A stretch of DNA of 64,000 nt from Polaromonas sp. (GCA_013824015.1 PNNC01000063.1:1-64000); one strand, 5' to 3'. Shown: positions 19,081-28,705, counted from the stretch's first letter. A program made the numbers and translations. The notes: a model not told the origin generated them from the sequence alone.

Positions 19081-20610
19081 TCAGTCCACCGGTTGCTCCG
19101 CCGCAAACTCGTCTTTCTTGGGCGGACGGACCTTGGCGATGAGACGGGAAATCAGTGGCCAGAACAGCAGCACCAGGGCGAGTGTCGTGATGCCGCCGAC
19201 CAGTGGGTTGGACCACATGATGGACATTTCGCCTTGAGAAACCAGCATGGCCTGGCGGAAGGAGTCTTCTGCCTTGTCTCCGAGAACCAGGGCCAGCACC
19301 AGCGGCGCGAGCGGGTAGTCCAGCTTCTTGAAGAGATAGCCGATGACGCCGAACAGCATCATGAACCAGATATCCAGCATCGCGTTGTGAACGGTGTAGG
19401 CGCCGATCGCGCAGATCACGACGATCACCGGAGCAATGATGGAAAACGGGATCCGCAGGATGGACGCGAACAGTGGCACGGTGGTCAGCACCACAATCAG
19501 CCCCACCAGGTTGCCCAGGTACATGCTGGCGATCAGGCCCCAGACGAAGTCCTTTTGTTCAACGAACAGCAGAGGGCCGGGCTGCAGGCCCCAGATCAGC
19601 AGACCGCCGAGCAGCACTGCCGCGGTTGGCGAGCCGGGAATGCCCAGGGCCAGCATGGGCAGCAGGGCGCTGGTGCCGGCCGCGTGCGCAGCGGTTTCCG
19701 GTGCGATCACACCCTCGAGTTCGCCGGTGCCGAACTTCGAGCCGTTTTTGGACATTTTCTTGGCCAGGCCGTAGCTCATGAAGGAGGCCGGTGTGGCGCC
19801 GCCGGGGGTGATGCCCATCCAGATGCCGATCAGCGAGCTGCGGATCGAGGTCATCCAGTATTTCGGCAGTTTTTTCCATGTTTCCAGCACGACCTTGGGG
19901 TCGATCTTCGCGCTTTTTCCGGAGAATGCGAGGCCTTCTTCCATGGACAGCAGGATCTCGCCGATGCCGAACAAGCCAATCACGGCGATCAGGAAGTCAA
20001 AGCCGCGCATCAGGTCGGGGATGCCAAAGGTCAGGCGCAACTGGCCGGTCACGGTATCCATGCCGACGGATGCCAGCGCGAAGCCGATGGTCATCGACGC
20101 CAGGATCTTGAAGGGAGAGCCCTTGCCCATGCCGACGAAGCTGCAGAAGGTCAGCAGGTAGACCGCAAAAAACTCGGGGGGACCGAACTTCAGCGCGAAC
20201 TTGGCGACCAGAGGCGCCAGAAAGGTGATCATCACCACGGCAACGAAGGCACCAATGAACGATGAGGTGAAGGCTGCGGTGAGTGCGGCGCCGGCCTTGC
20301 CTTGCTGGGCCATCGGGTAGCCGTCAAAGGTGGTGGCGACCGACCAGGGTTCACCCGGAATGTTGAAAAGGATGGAGGTGATGGCTCCCCCAAACAGTGC
20401 GCCCCAATAGATGCACGACAACATGATGATGGCCGATGTCGGCGACATCGTGAACGTCAGGGGCAGCAGGATGGCCACACCGTTGGCGCCGCCCAGGCCG
20501 GGCAGTACGCCGATCAGCACGCCAAGGATGATGCCCACGAACATCAGGAGGATGTTCATCGGCGTCAGGATGACGCTGAATCCGTGAAAAAGCGAGTTTA
20601 GTTCTTCCAT
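19081..20610 (-). CDS. tctA: Tripartite tricarboxylate transporter, large membrane subunit (TctA family)
   Basis: GVLPGLGGANGVAILLPLTFTMSPTSAIIMLSCIYWGALFGGAITSILFNIPGEP. Confidence 0.95.
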   Translation of the reverse strand: MEELNSLFHGFSVILTPMNILLMFVGIILGVLIGVLPGLGGANGVAILLPLTFTMSPTSAIIMLSCIYWGALFGGAITSILFNIPGEPWSVATTFDGYPMAQQGKAGAALTAAFTSSFIGAFVAVVMITFLAPLVAKFALKFGPPEFFAVYLLTFCSFVGMGKGSPFKILASMTIGFALASVGMDTVTGQLRLTFGIPDLMRGFDFLIAVIGLFGIGEILLSMEEGLAFSGKSAKIDPKVVLETWKKLPKYWMTSIRSSLIGIWMGITPGGATPASFMSYGLAKKMSKNGSKFGTGELEGVIAPETAAHAAGTSALLPMLALGIPGSPTAAVLLGGLLIWGLQPGPLLFVEQKDFVWGLIASMYLGNLVGLIVVLTTVPLFASILRIPFSIIAPVIVVICAIGAYTVHNAMLDIWFMMLFGVIGYLFKKLDYPLAPLVLALVLGDKAEDSFRQAMLVSQGEMSIMWSNPLVGGITTLALVLLFWPLISRLIAKVRPPKKDEFAAEQPVD

Positions 20611-20662
20611 TTCGATATCCGGTCAGTAAAGGTTCAGTAGGCTCGGTGCGATGAAGGAGGGC

Positions 20663-21184
20663 TCAGTAGCCGAGAAAGCTCAGCGGGTCGAACTGGCCCT
20701 TGAACAGGGGAACCCTGAACCAGACCTCGAACATGAAGAAAAACAGCACAACCACAATCAGCGAGGTGATCACGCTCTTGATTGGCGAGAATTTGCCCAG
20801 AATGATCATGAACAGCGCAATGTAGACAGCCGATGCGACATACAGTCCGACAAACTGGATGGCCAGCACGTAGACCAGGGCCGGAAGCAGGACTGAAAGT
20901 ACGCGCCGCAGTTGTTCGCTGTCAACGAACACGTCGGTGTTCCGGTTTTTTCCGAACAGCGCCTGGTACAGGGTGCCCACGCCGGAAACGCACAGGATGA
21001 TGCCAATGTAAAACGGGAAGTAGCCGGGGCCTGGTCCGTCGCTGGTCCAGCCCGATCCGAGTGCCCAGCTGCCCTGGAGCACCACTCCCCCCATGATGAC
21101 AATGCCGGCGGCCACGATGGCTTCAATGACATAGGTCGCGACGCCCGTGCGGTGTTCCGCGCCGGATTCTTGGTTTGGCTCCAT
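20663..21184 (-). CDS. tctB: Tripartite tricarboxylate transporter, small membrane subunit (TctB family)
   Basis: Four hydrophobic segments, GSGWTSDGPGPGYFPFYIGIIL; between tctA and tctC. Confidence 0.9.
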   Translation of the reverse strand: MEPNQESGAEHRTGVATYVIEAIVAAGIVIMGGVVLQGSWALGSGWTSDGPGPGYFPFYIGIILCVSGVGTLYQALFGKNRNTDVFVDSEQLRRVLSVLLPALVYVLAIQFVGLYVASAVYIALFMIILGKFSPIKSVITSLIVVVLFFFMFEVWFRVPLFKGQFDPLSFLGY

Positions 21185-21262
21185 GAGCAACTCCGTTGGA
21201 TTTACGCGCCCTGGACCAGGGCGACTTGATTGAATGTCGGACCGGCAGATGCCGGTCCGCAG

Positions 21263-21290
21263 GGAAAGCCCCGCGAACGGGGGCTTTCTT
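21263..21290 (-). terminator. Hairpin in tctC-tctB intergenic gap (possible attenuator)
   Basis: GAAAGCCCCCGTTCGCGGGGCTTTC on minus strand. Confidence 0.6.
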
Positions 21291-21293
21291 CTC

Positions 21294-22316
21294 TTACTTC
21301 GCGATGAAGCCGGCTTCCTTCATCAACTCGCGGTGGCGTTGCTCTGCAGCACCCAGCCATTTCGCATATTCGTCGCCGGACATGGTGGTCTGGTTGAACG
21401 CGCCTTTTTCCATGTAGTCTTTCCACTCAGGCGTATCGCGGATTTTCTTGAGCAGATCGACATAGAACTGGAGTTGATCCTTGGACACGCCGGGCGCCAT
21501 GAAGATTCCGCGCAACATGGTGTAGTCGGTGGGCACGCCGGCTTCCTTGCATGTCGGGATATCGGCCCAGGACATGGTGTCGGTGACCTTGGTTTTGTAG
21601 GTCATGCGTTTTTCATCGAAAACACACAGTGCACGGAGCTGGTTGGCACGCCACTGGGCCACCGCCTCGATCGGGTTGTTCACCGAAGAGTCCACATGTT
21701 TGCCGACGAGCTGAACGGCCACTTCACCGCCGCCCTTGAACGGGATGTAGATGAACTTGGTGCCGGTGGCCTGCTCGATGCCGACGGTGATGATCTGGTC
21801 TTCCTGCTTGGAGCCGGTGCCACCCATCTTCATCTTGCTCGGACCCGCGGCCTTCACCGCTGCCAGGTAGTCCTTGGCATTCTTGGCCGGATTTTCCGCA
21901 TTGACCCACAGCACGAACTGGTCGAGGGCCATCATGGACACCGGCGTCATGTCGCGCCAGTTGAAGGGAACGCCGGTGGCCAGCGGTGTGGTGAAAAGAT
22001 TGGACAGCGTGATGATGATTTTGTGCGGATTGCCGGTCGCACCTTTCACCTCCAGGAAACCTTCGGCGCCGGCGCCGCCAGACTTGTTGACGACGATCAG
22101 CGGCTCTTTCATCAGCTTGTGCTTGATGACAATGCCCTGCATCAGCCGGGCCATCTGGTCGGCACCACCACCGGTGCCCGCCGGGACAACGAATTCGACC
22201 GGCTTGGTGGGTTCCCAGGCGGCGTGTGCCGAAACCGTTCCCAATGCCATCGCTGCGATTGCGCCTGCCGCAGCCGTTGCAAGGCTGCTTTTGATCATTG
22301 CGAGTCTGCTTTTCAT
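21294..22316 (-). CDS. tctC: Tripartite tricarboxylate transporter substrate-binding protein (TctC/Bug)
   Basis: Signal peptide; WEPTKPVEFVVPAGTGGGADQMARLMQGIV. Confidence 0.93.
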   Translation of the reverse strand: MKSRLAMIKSSLATAAAGAIAAMALGTVSAHAAWEPTKPVEFVVPAGTGGGADQMARLMQGIVIKHKLMKEPLIVVNKSGGAGAEGFLEVKGATGNPHKIIITLSNLFTTPLATGVPFNWRDMTPVSMMALDQFVLWVNAENPAKNAKDYLAAVKAAGPSKMKMGGTGSKQEDQIITVGIEQATGTKFIYIPFKGGGEVAVQLVGKHVDSSVNNPIEAVAQWRANQLRALCVFDEKRMTYKTKVTDTMSWADIPTCKEAGVPTDYTMLRGIFMAPGVSKDQLQFYVDLLKKIRDTPEWKDYMEKGAFNQTTMSGDEYAKWLGAAEQRHRELMKEAGFIAK

Positions 22317-22424
22317 TGCGTTGTCTCCTGTGTTGGTTAACTGAATTGAAGCCGGGAATTCTTGTTGATTCCCTGACTGAAACGTATCACATCGATATGG
22401 TCTTACCAACTGCGTCAAAAATTC

Positions 22425-22438
22425 TTGACGGGGGTCAA
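22425..22438. promoter_or_regulatory. Putative Crp/Fnr-family site upstream of tctC
   Basis: TTGACGGGGGTCAA = TTGAC-N4-GTCAA, same architecture as 18324-18337. Confidence 0.6.
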
Positions 22439-22621
22439 GTTTGCCCAATTTTCGAGAGGACGTCAGGGTTTGTCCGGGGGGTGCCTTCGCTGCCGTGATG
22501 CGGCCGATAGCGTTACTCCCTAGGCGAAATTTCTGATGAGCGCAGTAGGATGAATTTGAGTTCGGGTACATCGTGCACCCAATTGATGGGCTACATAAAT
22601 TTTTACAAAAAGAGACAAACC

Positions 22622-23518
22622 ATGAACAAGCGATTGCTGCTGGTGCTTTTGTTGCCGTTTTCGGTCTCTGTGCACGCGCAGTCGTGCGAAGGTGGCCTGT
22701 ACCTCAATCCGCAAGTCATTCGGGGCGAGGGAGCTTCCCAGACCGAGAGTGCACTTCGGGAATTGATCGATTTTGTCCGTCCGACCGGACTGTCTGTCGC
22801 GCCGGTCCTGAATATCCGCGAGACACAGGATGTGCTGACGGCCATCAAAAAACCGGTGCCACCGTGCTGGGTCTATGGCAATCCCGTGGTGGGCCTGGCT
22901 TCGGCATACCGGCCGGTGGCCATCAACGTGGATCCGATCCAGTCGGCGGTGCTGATTCTGGCGGACATCGGGACGGTGAAGGACGGCAAGCCGGTTGACC
23001 TGAAGTCCCTGCCGCCCGAGCAACAGGCCAAGGTGCTGGCCAAGCTCAAGACAACCAGCTGTTTCGGCATGAAAAGCGGCGTGACCACCTCGCTGGTGAA
23101 GGCCGAGAAATTTTGTGGAACCGTGGTCGAGGTCATGCCGCAGCAGGGCCTGGGCCAGAGTTACCTGCCCACCAAGGCGGCCTTCCACTGGCAGGCGGAC
23201 AGGTGGGTGGGCCTGATCACCCGGCTTCAATCGGCGCAGTCCGCCAGCATGAAGAACCATCACGGAACGGATGAACGCATCCACATGGCCCAACTGGTGG
23301 TGGTGCCTACGACCAATGCGAGCTGGGGTTATGGGTTGTATGTTCATCCCAACGCGCCGGCCGATGTGGTGAAGAAGGCGGCGGTTCAGTTCACGTCCCT
23401 GAAAACCACCAATGCCCTGCTGCTCAAGGCGCTGGATCTCGGTGCCAAGTACGAGTTTGCAACGCCGTCCGACGCAACCGTGCAGGCGATGAAAAAGTCA
23501 CTCGCCACCGAGCCCTGA
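22622..23518 (+). CDS. Secreted protein of unknown function (PhnD/periplasmic-binding-like)
   Basis: Signal peptide MNKRLLLVLLLPFSVSVHAQ; 298 aa; fold assignment tentative. Confidence 0.75.
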   Translation: MNKRLLLVLLLPFSVSVHAQSCEGGLYLNPQVIRGEGASQTESALRELIDFVRPTGLSVAPVLNIRETQDVLTAIKKPVPPCWVYGNPVVGLASAYRPVAINVDPIQSAVLILADIGTVKDGKPVDLKSLPPEQQAKVLAKLKTTSCFGMKSGVTTSLVKAEKFCGTVVEVMPQQGLGQSYLPTKAAFHWQADRWVGLITRLQSAQSASMKNHHGTDERIHMAQLVVVPTTNASWGYGLYVHPNAPADVVKKAAVQFTSLKTTNALLLKALDLGAKYEFATPSDATVQAMKKSLATEP

Positions 23519-23536
23519 CCCGGGGCGGGACCGGGC

Positions 23537-24547
23537 TCAGGCGGCCAGTTGCAGCCGCACCTGGCCGCTTTCCTCGTGGATGGTCCGGGCGAGCAGCTTG
23601 ACCAGTGCATACAGGGTGTCGATGTGGGGCGTCGGTGTGTCTGTCAGGCGGCCCAGTTCCACCACCGAGCCGACCAGCGCGTCGATTTCGGGGGCGCGCC
23701 CGGCCTCGATGTCCTGCAGCATGGACGTCTTGTGTTTGCCCACCTTCTCGGCGCCCGCAATGCGTTTTTCCAGCGTCACGCGGAAGGTGATGCCCAGCTT
23801 GTGGGCAACGTCCTGGGCTTCGCGCATCATGTTGGCCGCCAATTCGCGGGACAGCGGGAATTCGCAGATGTCCTGCAAGGTGGAGTGCGTCAGGCTGCTG
23901 ATGGGGTTGAAGGTCAGGTTGCCCCAGAGTTTGAGCCAGATTTCGGAGCGGATGTTGTCGAGGACCGGCGCCTTGAAGCCGGCTTTCGAAAAACATTCTG
24001 AAATCTGCGTGACCCGCTCACTGCTTGTGCCGTCGAGTTCGCCGACCGGAAAGCGGTCGCCCTCGATGTGCCGGACAACGCCCGGTGCCACCAGTTCCGA
24101 GGCCGGATACACCACGCAACCGATCACCCGCTGTGGCGGGATCCTGTCGATCAGGATGCCGGTCGGGTCAACGCTGCGCACCTGGCTGCCCTCGAGCGGT
24201 CCGCCGTGTTTGTGGAAATACCAGTACGGAATGCCGTTTTGCATGGTCACCACGGTGGTGTGCGGTCCGAACAGTTTGGGCAGGTCGCCGGCCACCGCCT
24301 CGACCTGGTGTGCCTTCATCGCGAGGATCACCATGTCCTGCGGGCCTGCTTCGGCATAGTTGTTGGTGGCCTTGACGTCGGCGGCGACGTGTTCGCTGCC
24401 ATCATGCATGATGAGTTTCATGCCGTTCCTGCGGATGGCGTCCAGGTTGGCGCCGCGCACAATGAACGTCACGTCCTCACCGGCCAGCGCCAGCTTCACG
24501 CCCACATACCCGCCGATGGCACCGGCTCCAATGATCGCAATCTTCAC
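23537..24547 (-). CDS. Ketopantoate reductase-family (PanE/ApbA) 2-dehydropantoate 2-reductase
   Basis: GTG start; [47 protein letters not shown]. Confidence 0.9.
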   Translation of the reverse strand: MKIAIIGAGAIGGYVGVKLALAGEDVTFIVRGANLDAIRRNGMKLIMHDGSEHVAADVKATNNYAEAGPQDMVILAMKAHQVEAVAGDLPKLFGPHTTVVTMQNGIPYWYFHKHGGPLEGSQVRSVDPTGILIDRIPPQRVIGCVVYPASELVAPGVVRHIEGDRFPVGELDGTSSERVTQISECFSKAGFKAPVLDNIRSEIWLKLWGNLTFNPISSLTHSTLQDICEFPLSRELAANMMREAQDVAHKLGITFRVTLEKRIAGAEKVGKHKTSMLQDIEAGRAPEIDALVGSVVELGRLTDTPTPHIDTLYALVKLLARTIHEESGQVRLQLAA

Positions 24548-24566
24548 ACCGTTCTCCCTGAATCTG

Positions 24567-25334
24567 TTATTCAAACCGGTTGCTGAGCCTGCCGATGCCG
24601 GCAATTTCCACCGCGACCGTGCTTCCCGGTTTCATGGATCCGACACCCACCGACGTGCCGCAGAGGATGATATCGCCCGCGAACAGGGTGATGTCCTGTG
24701 AAATCAGGCTGACCAGTTGCTCCACTGAAAAGCGCATGTCGCTGATCGGATAGTCCTGGCGGACTTCACCGTTGAGCAGGGTCCTGACCACCAGTTTCGA
24801 CGGATCCAGCCCGGTGGCCACCACCGGGCCGAACGGGCAGAAGGTGTCGAAGCCCTTGGCCCGCACCCATTGGGCAAACGACGCATCGCGGTTCAGGATG
24901 TCGGCCACGGTCACGTCGTTGGCGCAGGTGTAGCCGAACACATGGCCGAGGGCCTCGTTCACGGGCACCTGCTTGCAGGTCTTGCCGATCACAATTCCCA
25001 ACTCACCCTCAAAAACCACCTTGCCGTCGCAGGGCGGCTTGCGAATGGTCCCGCCGGGTGCCAGGTAGGCGTTGGGCGATTTGATCAGGTACAGGGGTTC
25101 GTCGGGCACCGGAAGTCCCAGTTTCTCGCCCAGCGCGTGGAAATTGTTCCACAGGGCGATGACCTTGGTGGGTTGAACCGGCGTCAGCAACTCGACGCCG
25201 GCCAGGGGAACCAGCCGGTTGGTCGGGATAGCCCGAATGAACATGTCGCCTTCGCAGACCCGGATCTGCTCGCCCTGCAGGATGCCGAAGCCCACACCCT
25301 GATCTTCCCTGAACCGTACCCAGTGATTGGTCAT
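24567..25334 (-). CDS. Fumarylacetoacetate hydrolase-family protein
   Basis: KVVFEGELGIVIGKTCK...GYTCANDVTVADI...GDIILCGTSVGVG. Confidence 0.92.
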   Translation of the reverse strand: MTNHWVRFREDQGVGFGILQGEQIRVCEGDMFIRAIPTNRLVPLAGVELLTPVQPTKVIALWNNFHALGEKLGLPVPDEPLYLIKSPNAYLAPGGTIRKPPCDGKVVFEGELGIVIGKTCKQVPVNEALGHVFGYTCANDVTVADILNRDASFAQWVRAKGFDTFCPFGPVVATGLDPSKLVVRTLLNGEVRQDYPISDMRFSVEQLVSLISQDITLFAGDIILCGTSVGVGSMKPGSTVAVEIAGIGRLSNRFE

Positions 25335-25343
25335 CCGGTGCTT

Positions 25344-25727
25344 TCAGCTCAGGGCGCTGGTGGGCGCGCGATGGGTCGAGGCGCCGGACGCGGCGTTGTG
25401 CCGGCTGGAGGAGGCGGGCATGTGCGGACTCACGGCCCAATGGGCCGGTGCAGGAGGGGCCTGTCGGGCCATGCCTGCATAACAGCGGGCCTGGGTGGTC
25501 TCGATGGCGTCGACCAGAAAATCGGCTTCATAGGCGCGCAGAAGATGGGCTTGCTCGGTCTCGAGGTAGACCCGCACGCCGTCGCGACCATGGGCCTGCA
25601 GGCGGGTGTAGGTGGCGGCATCCCAGTACCAGGTCAGGCCCAGCTGCTCGAACGCGGCGTTGTAGGCGTGGCGGTGGGCCTCGGCGGCCTGACCGGCGGC
25701 GGTCTGGGAAAGCAGGGCATTGAGCAT
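25344..25727 (-). CDS. Small protein resembling the CbbY/HAD cap domain, lacking the DxDGT motif
   Basis: AAEAHRHAYNAAFEQLGLTWYWDAATYTRL..GVRVYLETEQAHLLRAYEADFLVDAIETTQARCYAGM resembles CbbY cap region; no catalytic HAD motifs. Confidence 0.6.
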   Translation of the reverse strand: MLNALLSQTAAGQAAEAHRHAYNAAFEQLGLTWYWDAATYTRLQAHGRDGVRVYLETEQAHLLRAYEADFLVDAIETTQARCYAGMARQAPPAPAHWAVSPHMPASSSRHNAASGASTHRAPTSALS

Positions 25728-25817
25728 GAGGATTCTCCTGGTGGTGTGCGCTCTGGTCGGCGTGGCGGCGCTTTTTGCGCCGGGCTTGACGCAAATGTAG
25801 GCAGGAAGGATGATTAG

Positions 25818-25844
25818 CGATAGTTAAAGTATTTGATACTATCG
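25818..25844. promoter_or_regulatory. Putative LysR-type binding site
   Basis: CGATAGT-TAAAGTATTTGAT-ACTATCG interrupted palindrome in divergent intergenic region. Confidence 0.65.
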
Positions 25845-25872
25845 ATAATCTATAAGTTATACATTGGGCCTT

Positions 25873-26823
25873 ATGAAAAACGCCACACTGCGCCAGCTCA
25901 AGGTTTTCGAGTCGGTGGCCCGCCACCTGAGTTTTTCGCGGGCTGCCGAGGAAATGCACCTGTCGCAACCTGCGGTCTCGATCCAGGTGAAGAAGCTGGA
26001 AGACCACGCCGGCCTGCCGCTGTTCGAGCAGCTCGGCAAGAAGATTCACCTCACGCCAGCGGGCGTGGAGATGCTGCATTCCAGCCGCATCATCATCCAG
26101 CAGTTCAAGGAAGTCGAGGAGGCCATGGCGCAGTTCAAGGGCGTCGCCGGCGGCAAACTCAACGTGGCCGTGATCAGCGCCGGCGACTACTTCCTGCCGC
26201 GGCTGCTGGTCGAGTTCGCGCGGCGCCATTCCGGCGTCACGCTGGATTTCGGCGTCTGCAACCGCGAGGAGTTGCTGGGCCAGCTCAACGACAACCTCAC
26301 CGACCTGGCCATCATGGTGCGCCCGCCGCTGGGCCTGGACACCGTGAGCGAGCCATTTGCGCCACACCCCTATGTGGTGGTGGCGGCGCCCGACCACCCG
26401 CTCGCCAGCAAGAAGCGGATTGCGTTGTCGCGGCTGGCGCGCGAGCCTTTTGTGGTGCGGGAAAAGGGCTCCGATACCTGGAACTCCATGGAAGAGGGTT
26501 TCGGCGCCCATCTGGCCGACCTCAACATCGCGATGGAGATCAAGAGCACGGAAACCATCAAGCAGGCGGTGATGGCCGGCATGGGCGTGAGTTTTCTGTC
26601 GGCGCACACCATCAGCCGTGAGCTGCAGGTCGGCAGCCTCAGCGTGCTCGATGTGCAGGGCTTTCCGCTGATGCTGCACTGGTACGTGGTGCACCGGCGC
26701 AACAAGCGGCTGACACCCGTGGCGCAGGCCTTCAAGACCTTTCTGATGAGCGACGGCGGGGCGCTGATCGAGCAGACCATCGGTTACCGGCCGAAGCCGG
26801 TGCCGGCCCGCATGAAAAAATGA
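25873..26823 (+). CDS. LysR-family transcriptional regulator, CbbR-like
   Basis: ATLRQLKVFESVARHLSFSRAAEEMHLSQPAVSIQVKKLEDHAGLPLFEQ; STETIKQAVMAGMGVSFLS resembles CbbR effector domain. Confidence 0.9.
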   Translation: MKNATLRQLKVFESVARHLSFSRAAEEMHLSQPAVSIQVKKLEDHAGLPLFEQLGKKIHLTPAGVEMLHSSRIIIQQFKEVEEAMAQFKGVAGGKLNVAVISAGDYFLPRLLVEFARRHSGVTLDFGVCNREELLGQLNDNLTDLAIMVRPPLGLDTVSEPFAPHPYVVVAAPDHPLASKKRIALSRLAREPFVVREKGSDTWNSMEEGFGAHLADLNIAMEIKSTETIKQAVMAGMGVSFLSAHTISRELQVGSLSVLDVQGFPLMLHWYVVHRRNKRLTPVAQAFKTFLMSDGGALIEQTIGYRPKPVPARMKK

Positions 26824-26829
26824 ACCGGC

Positions 26830-27753
26830 TCAGGCCGGAGGGTTGACCAGCTGGCGCTCGCGCGCAAACTCCGCCGCATTCATTTTGACGCCGCCTTCGG
26901 GCTTGAGTTTGAGCACTTCGATCTGGCCGCCGTGCGCGTTGATCAGCAGCCCGGTTTCGGTCAAACCGGCGATCTCTCCGGGCTTGCCGCGAACGCCGGC
27001 AAAGCGGTGCACCGGGTGTTTGCGGCAGTCATACAGCCAGACGCGGCTTCCTCCGAGCATGGTCCAGGCGCCGGGCGCCGGGTTGCAGGCGCGGATCAGG
27101 TTGTAGACCGGATCCACATGGTTGGCCCAGTTGATGCGCGACTCTTCCTCGTGGAACCAGCCTTCGTAGCTGGCTTGCGACTCATCCTGCGCGTGTTCCT
27201 GGTGCCGGCCGGTGGTGACCAGGTCGGCGGCCTCGAGCAGCGCCGCCACACCGAGGGGAAACAGCTTGTTGAAGTAGAGCTCGCCGAGGGTTTCGTCGGG
27301 TCCGATGACGCAGGATTTCTGCAGCACCAGCGGGCCCTCGTCGAGACCATCGGTGGGCCGGAAGATGCTGATGCCGGTCCGGGTTTCGCCCAGGGCCATC
27401 GGCCAGCTGATGGACGAGGGCCCGCGGTGCCGCGGCAGCAGTGACGGGTGGAACTGGATGGTGCCGCAGCGCGGAATGTTGACAAAGGCCTGCGGTGCGA
27501 ACTGCACCACATAGGCCATCACGCCGATGTCGGCCTGGAGGTCGCGCATGGCTTGCTCTGCATAACTGCTCTTGAGGCTGCTGAACTGGAACACCGGCAG
27601 GTGCAGGGCCTGTGCGGCCACCCGCAAGGCATCGGGCCGGGCGCCGGCCTTTTCCGGCACACAAAAGACGCCGACCACTTCGTCGCCGCGTGCCAGAAAG
27701 GCTTCCAGCGTGGCTTTGCCGAACTCCTGCTGGCCGATGAATGCAATTTTCAT
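26830..27753 (-). CDS. Formyltransferase-family protein (Fmt / 10-formyl-THF-hydrolase-domain-like)
   Basis: MKIAFIGQQEFGKATLEAFLARGDEVVGVFC...GTIQFHPSLLPRHRGPSSISWPMALGETRTGISIFRPTDGLDEGPLV. Confidence 0.9.
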   Translation of the reverse strand: MKIAFIGQQEFGKATLEAFLARGDEVVGVFCVPEKAGARPDALRVAAQALHLPVFQFSSLKSSYAEQAMRDLQADIGVMAYVVQFAPQAFVNIPRCGTIQFHPSLLPRHRGPSSISWPMALGETRTGISIFRPTDGLDEGPLVLQKSCVIGPDETLGELYFNKLFPLGVAALLEAADLVTTGRHQEHAQDESQASYEGWFHEEESRINWANHVDPVYNLIRACNPAPGAWTMLGGSRVWLYDCRKHPVHRFAGVRGKPGEIAGLTETGLLINAHGGQIEVLKLKPEGGVKMNAAEFARERQLVNPPA

Positions 27754-27791
27754 GAGTGACTACCTGCGGCGGTGGGGACGGTCTGGGCCTG

Positions 27792-27868
27792 CCGCCGGGC
27801 CGCCTCGAGGCAGGGCCGCTTGCCCGCAGGGGGCAGCGCCGTACACCAGGTGGCAAGCGTGGGGGGCA
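27792..27868 (-). repeat. Intergenic dispersed repeat, copy 2
   Basis: CCGGGCCGCC..GCCCGCAGGGGGCAGCGCCGTACACCAGGTGGCAAGCGTGGGGGGC, similar to 11404-11474. Confidence 0.65.
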
Positions 27869-27873
27869 TGGCT

Positions 27874-28674
27874 TTAGCGAAACAGGAAGTATGCCGCGAG
27901 AACATAAAGCACCACGGCAAACACCTTTTTCAGCGGCCGGATGTCCATGCGGTGCGCGGTGCGCGCACCCAGCGGGGCGGTGCACATGCTGGCCAGCGAG
28001 ACCACCAGCAAGCCGGGCAGGTAGAGGTAGCCGATGGAGCCCGGCGGCATTTCGGGCATGCCCTGGCCGGCCCAGATATAACCGAGCGTGCCGGCCAGCG
28101 CGATCGGAAAACCGAGTGCGGCCGACGTGCCCACCGCATCGTGGATCTTCACATTGCACCAGGTCATGAACGGCACCGAAACAAAGGCCCCGCCCGCGCC
28201 GACCAGCGAGGACAACATGCCGATCACCCAGCCCATGCCGAAGGTGCCCAGGCGGCCGGGCAGGGTGCGACTCGGTTTGGGTTTGCGGTCCAGGAACATC
28301 TGCGTGGCAGAAAACGCCACAAACACCGCGAACAGGACGCCCAGAACCTTGCCCGGCAGCGCCACGGCGAGTTGCGCGCCGACCAGCGCGCCCAGCAGGA
28401 TGCCGGGGGCCAGCAGCCGCACGACGGGCCACAACACGGCGCCGCGGCGATGGTGCGCACGCACCGAGGACATCGAGGTGAAGCAGATGGTGGCCAGCGA
28501 GGTGGCCACCGCCATCTTCACGGTGTAGTCCGCCGGGTAGCCCTTGGCTGTCAGGATGAAGGTCATGAACGGGACCATCAGCATGCCGCCGCCGATGCCC
28601 AGCAGGCCGGCCAGAAAGCCGGTGGCGCTGCCCAGCAGCAGGAGTTCGGCAATAAGGTGCGGTTCAAGAAACAT
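27874..28674 (-). CDS. Sulfite exporter TauE/SafE-family membrane protein
   Basis: GFLAGLLGIGGGMLMVPFM and GMLSSLVGAGGAFVSVPFM repeats. Confidence 0.92.
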   Translation of the reverse strand: MFLEPHLIAELLLLGSATGFLAGLLGIGGGMLMVPFMTFILTAKGYPADYTVKMAVATSLATICFTSMSSVRAHHRRGAVLWPVVRLLAPGILLGALVGAQLAVALPGKVLGVLFAVFVAFSATQMFLDRKPKPSRTLPGRLGTFGMGWVIGMLSSLVGAGGAFVSVPFMTWCNVKIHDAVGTSAALGFPIALAGTLGYIWAGQGMPEMPPGSIGYLYLPGLLVVSLASMCTAPLGARTAHRMDIRPLKKVFAVVLYVLAAYFLFR

Positions 28675-28705
28675 TCGGGCCGGGCCGGGCCCGAAAGATG
28701 GATCA

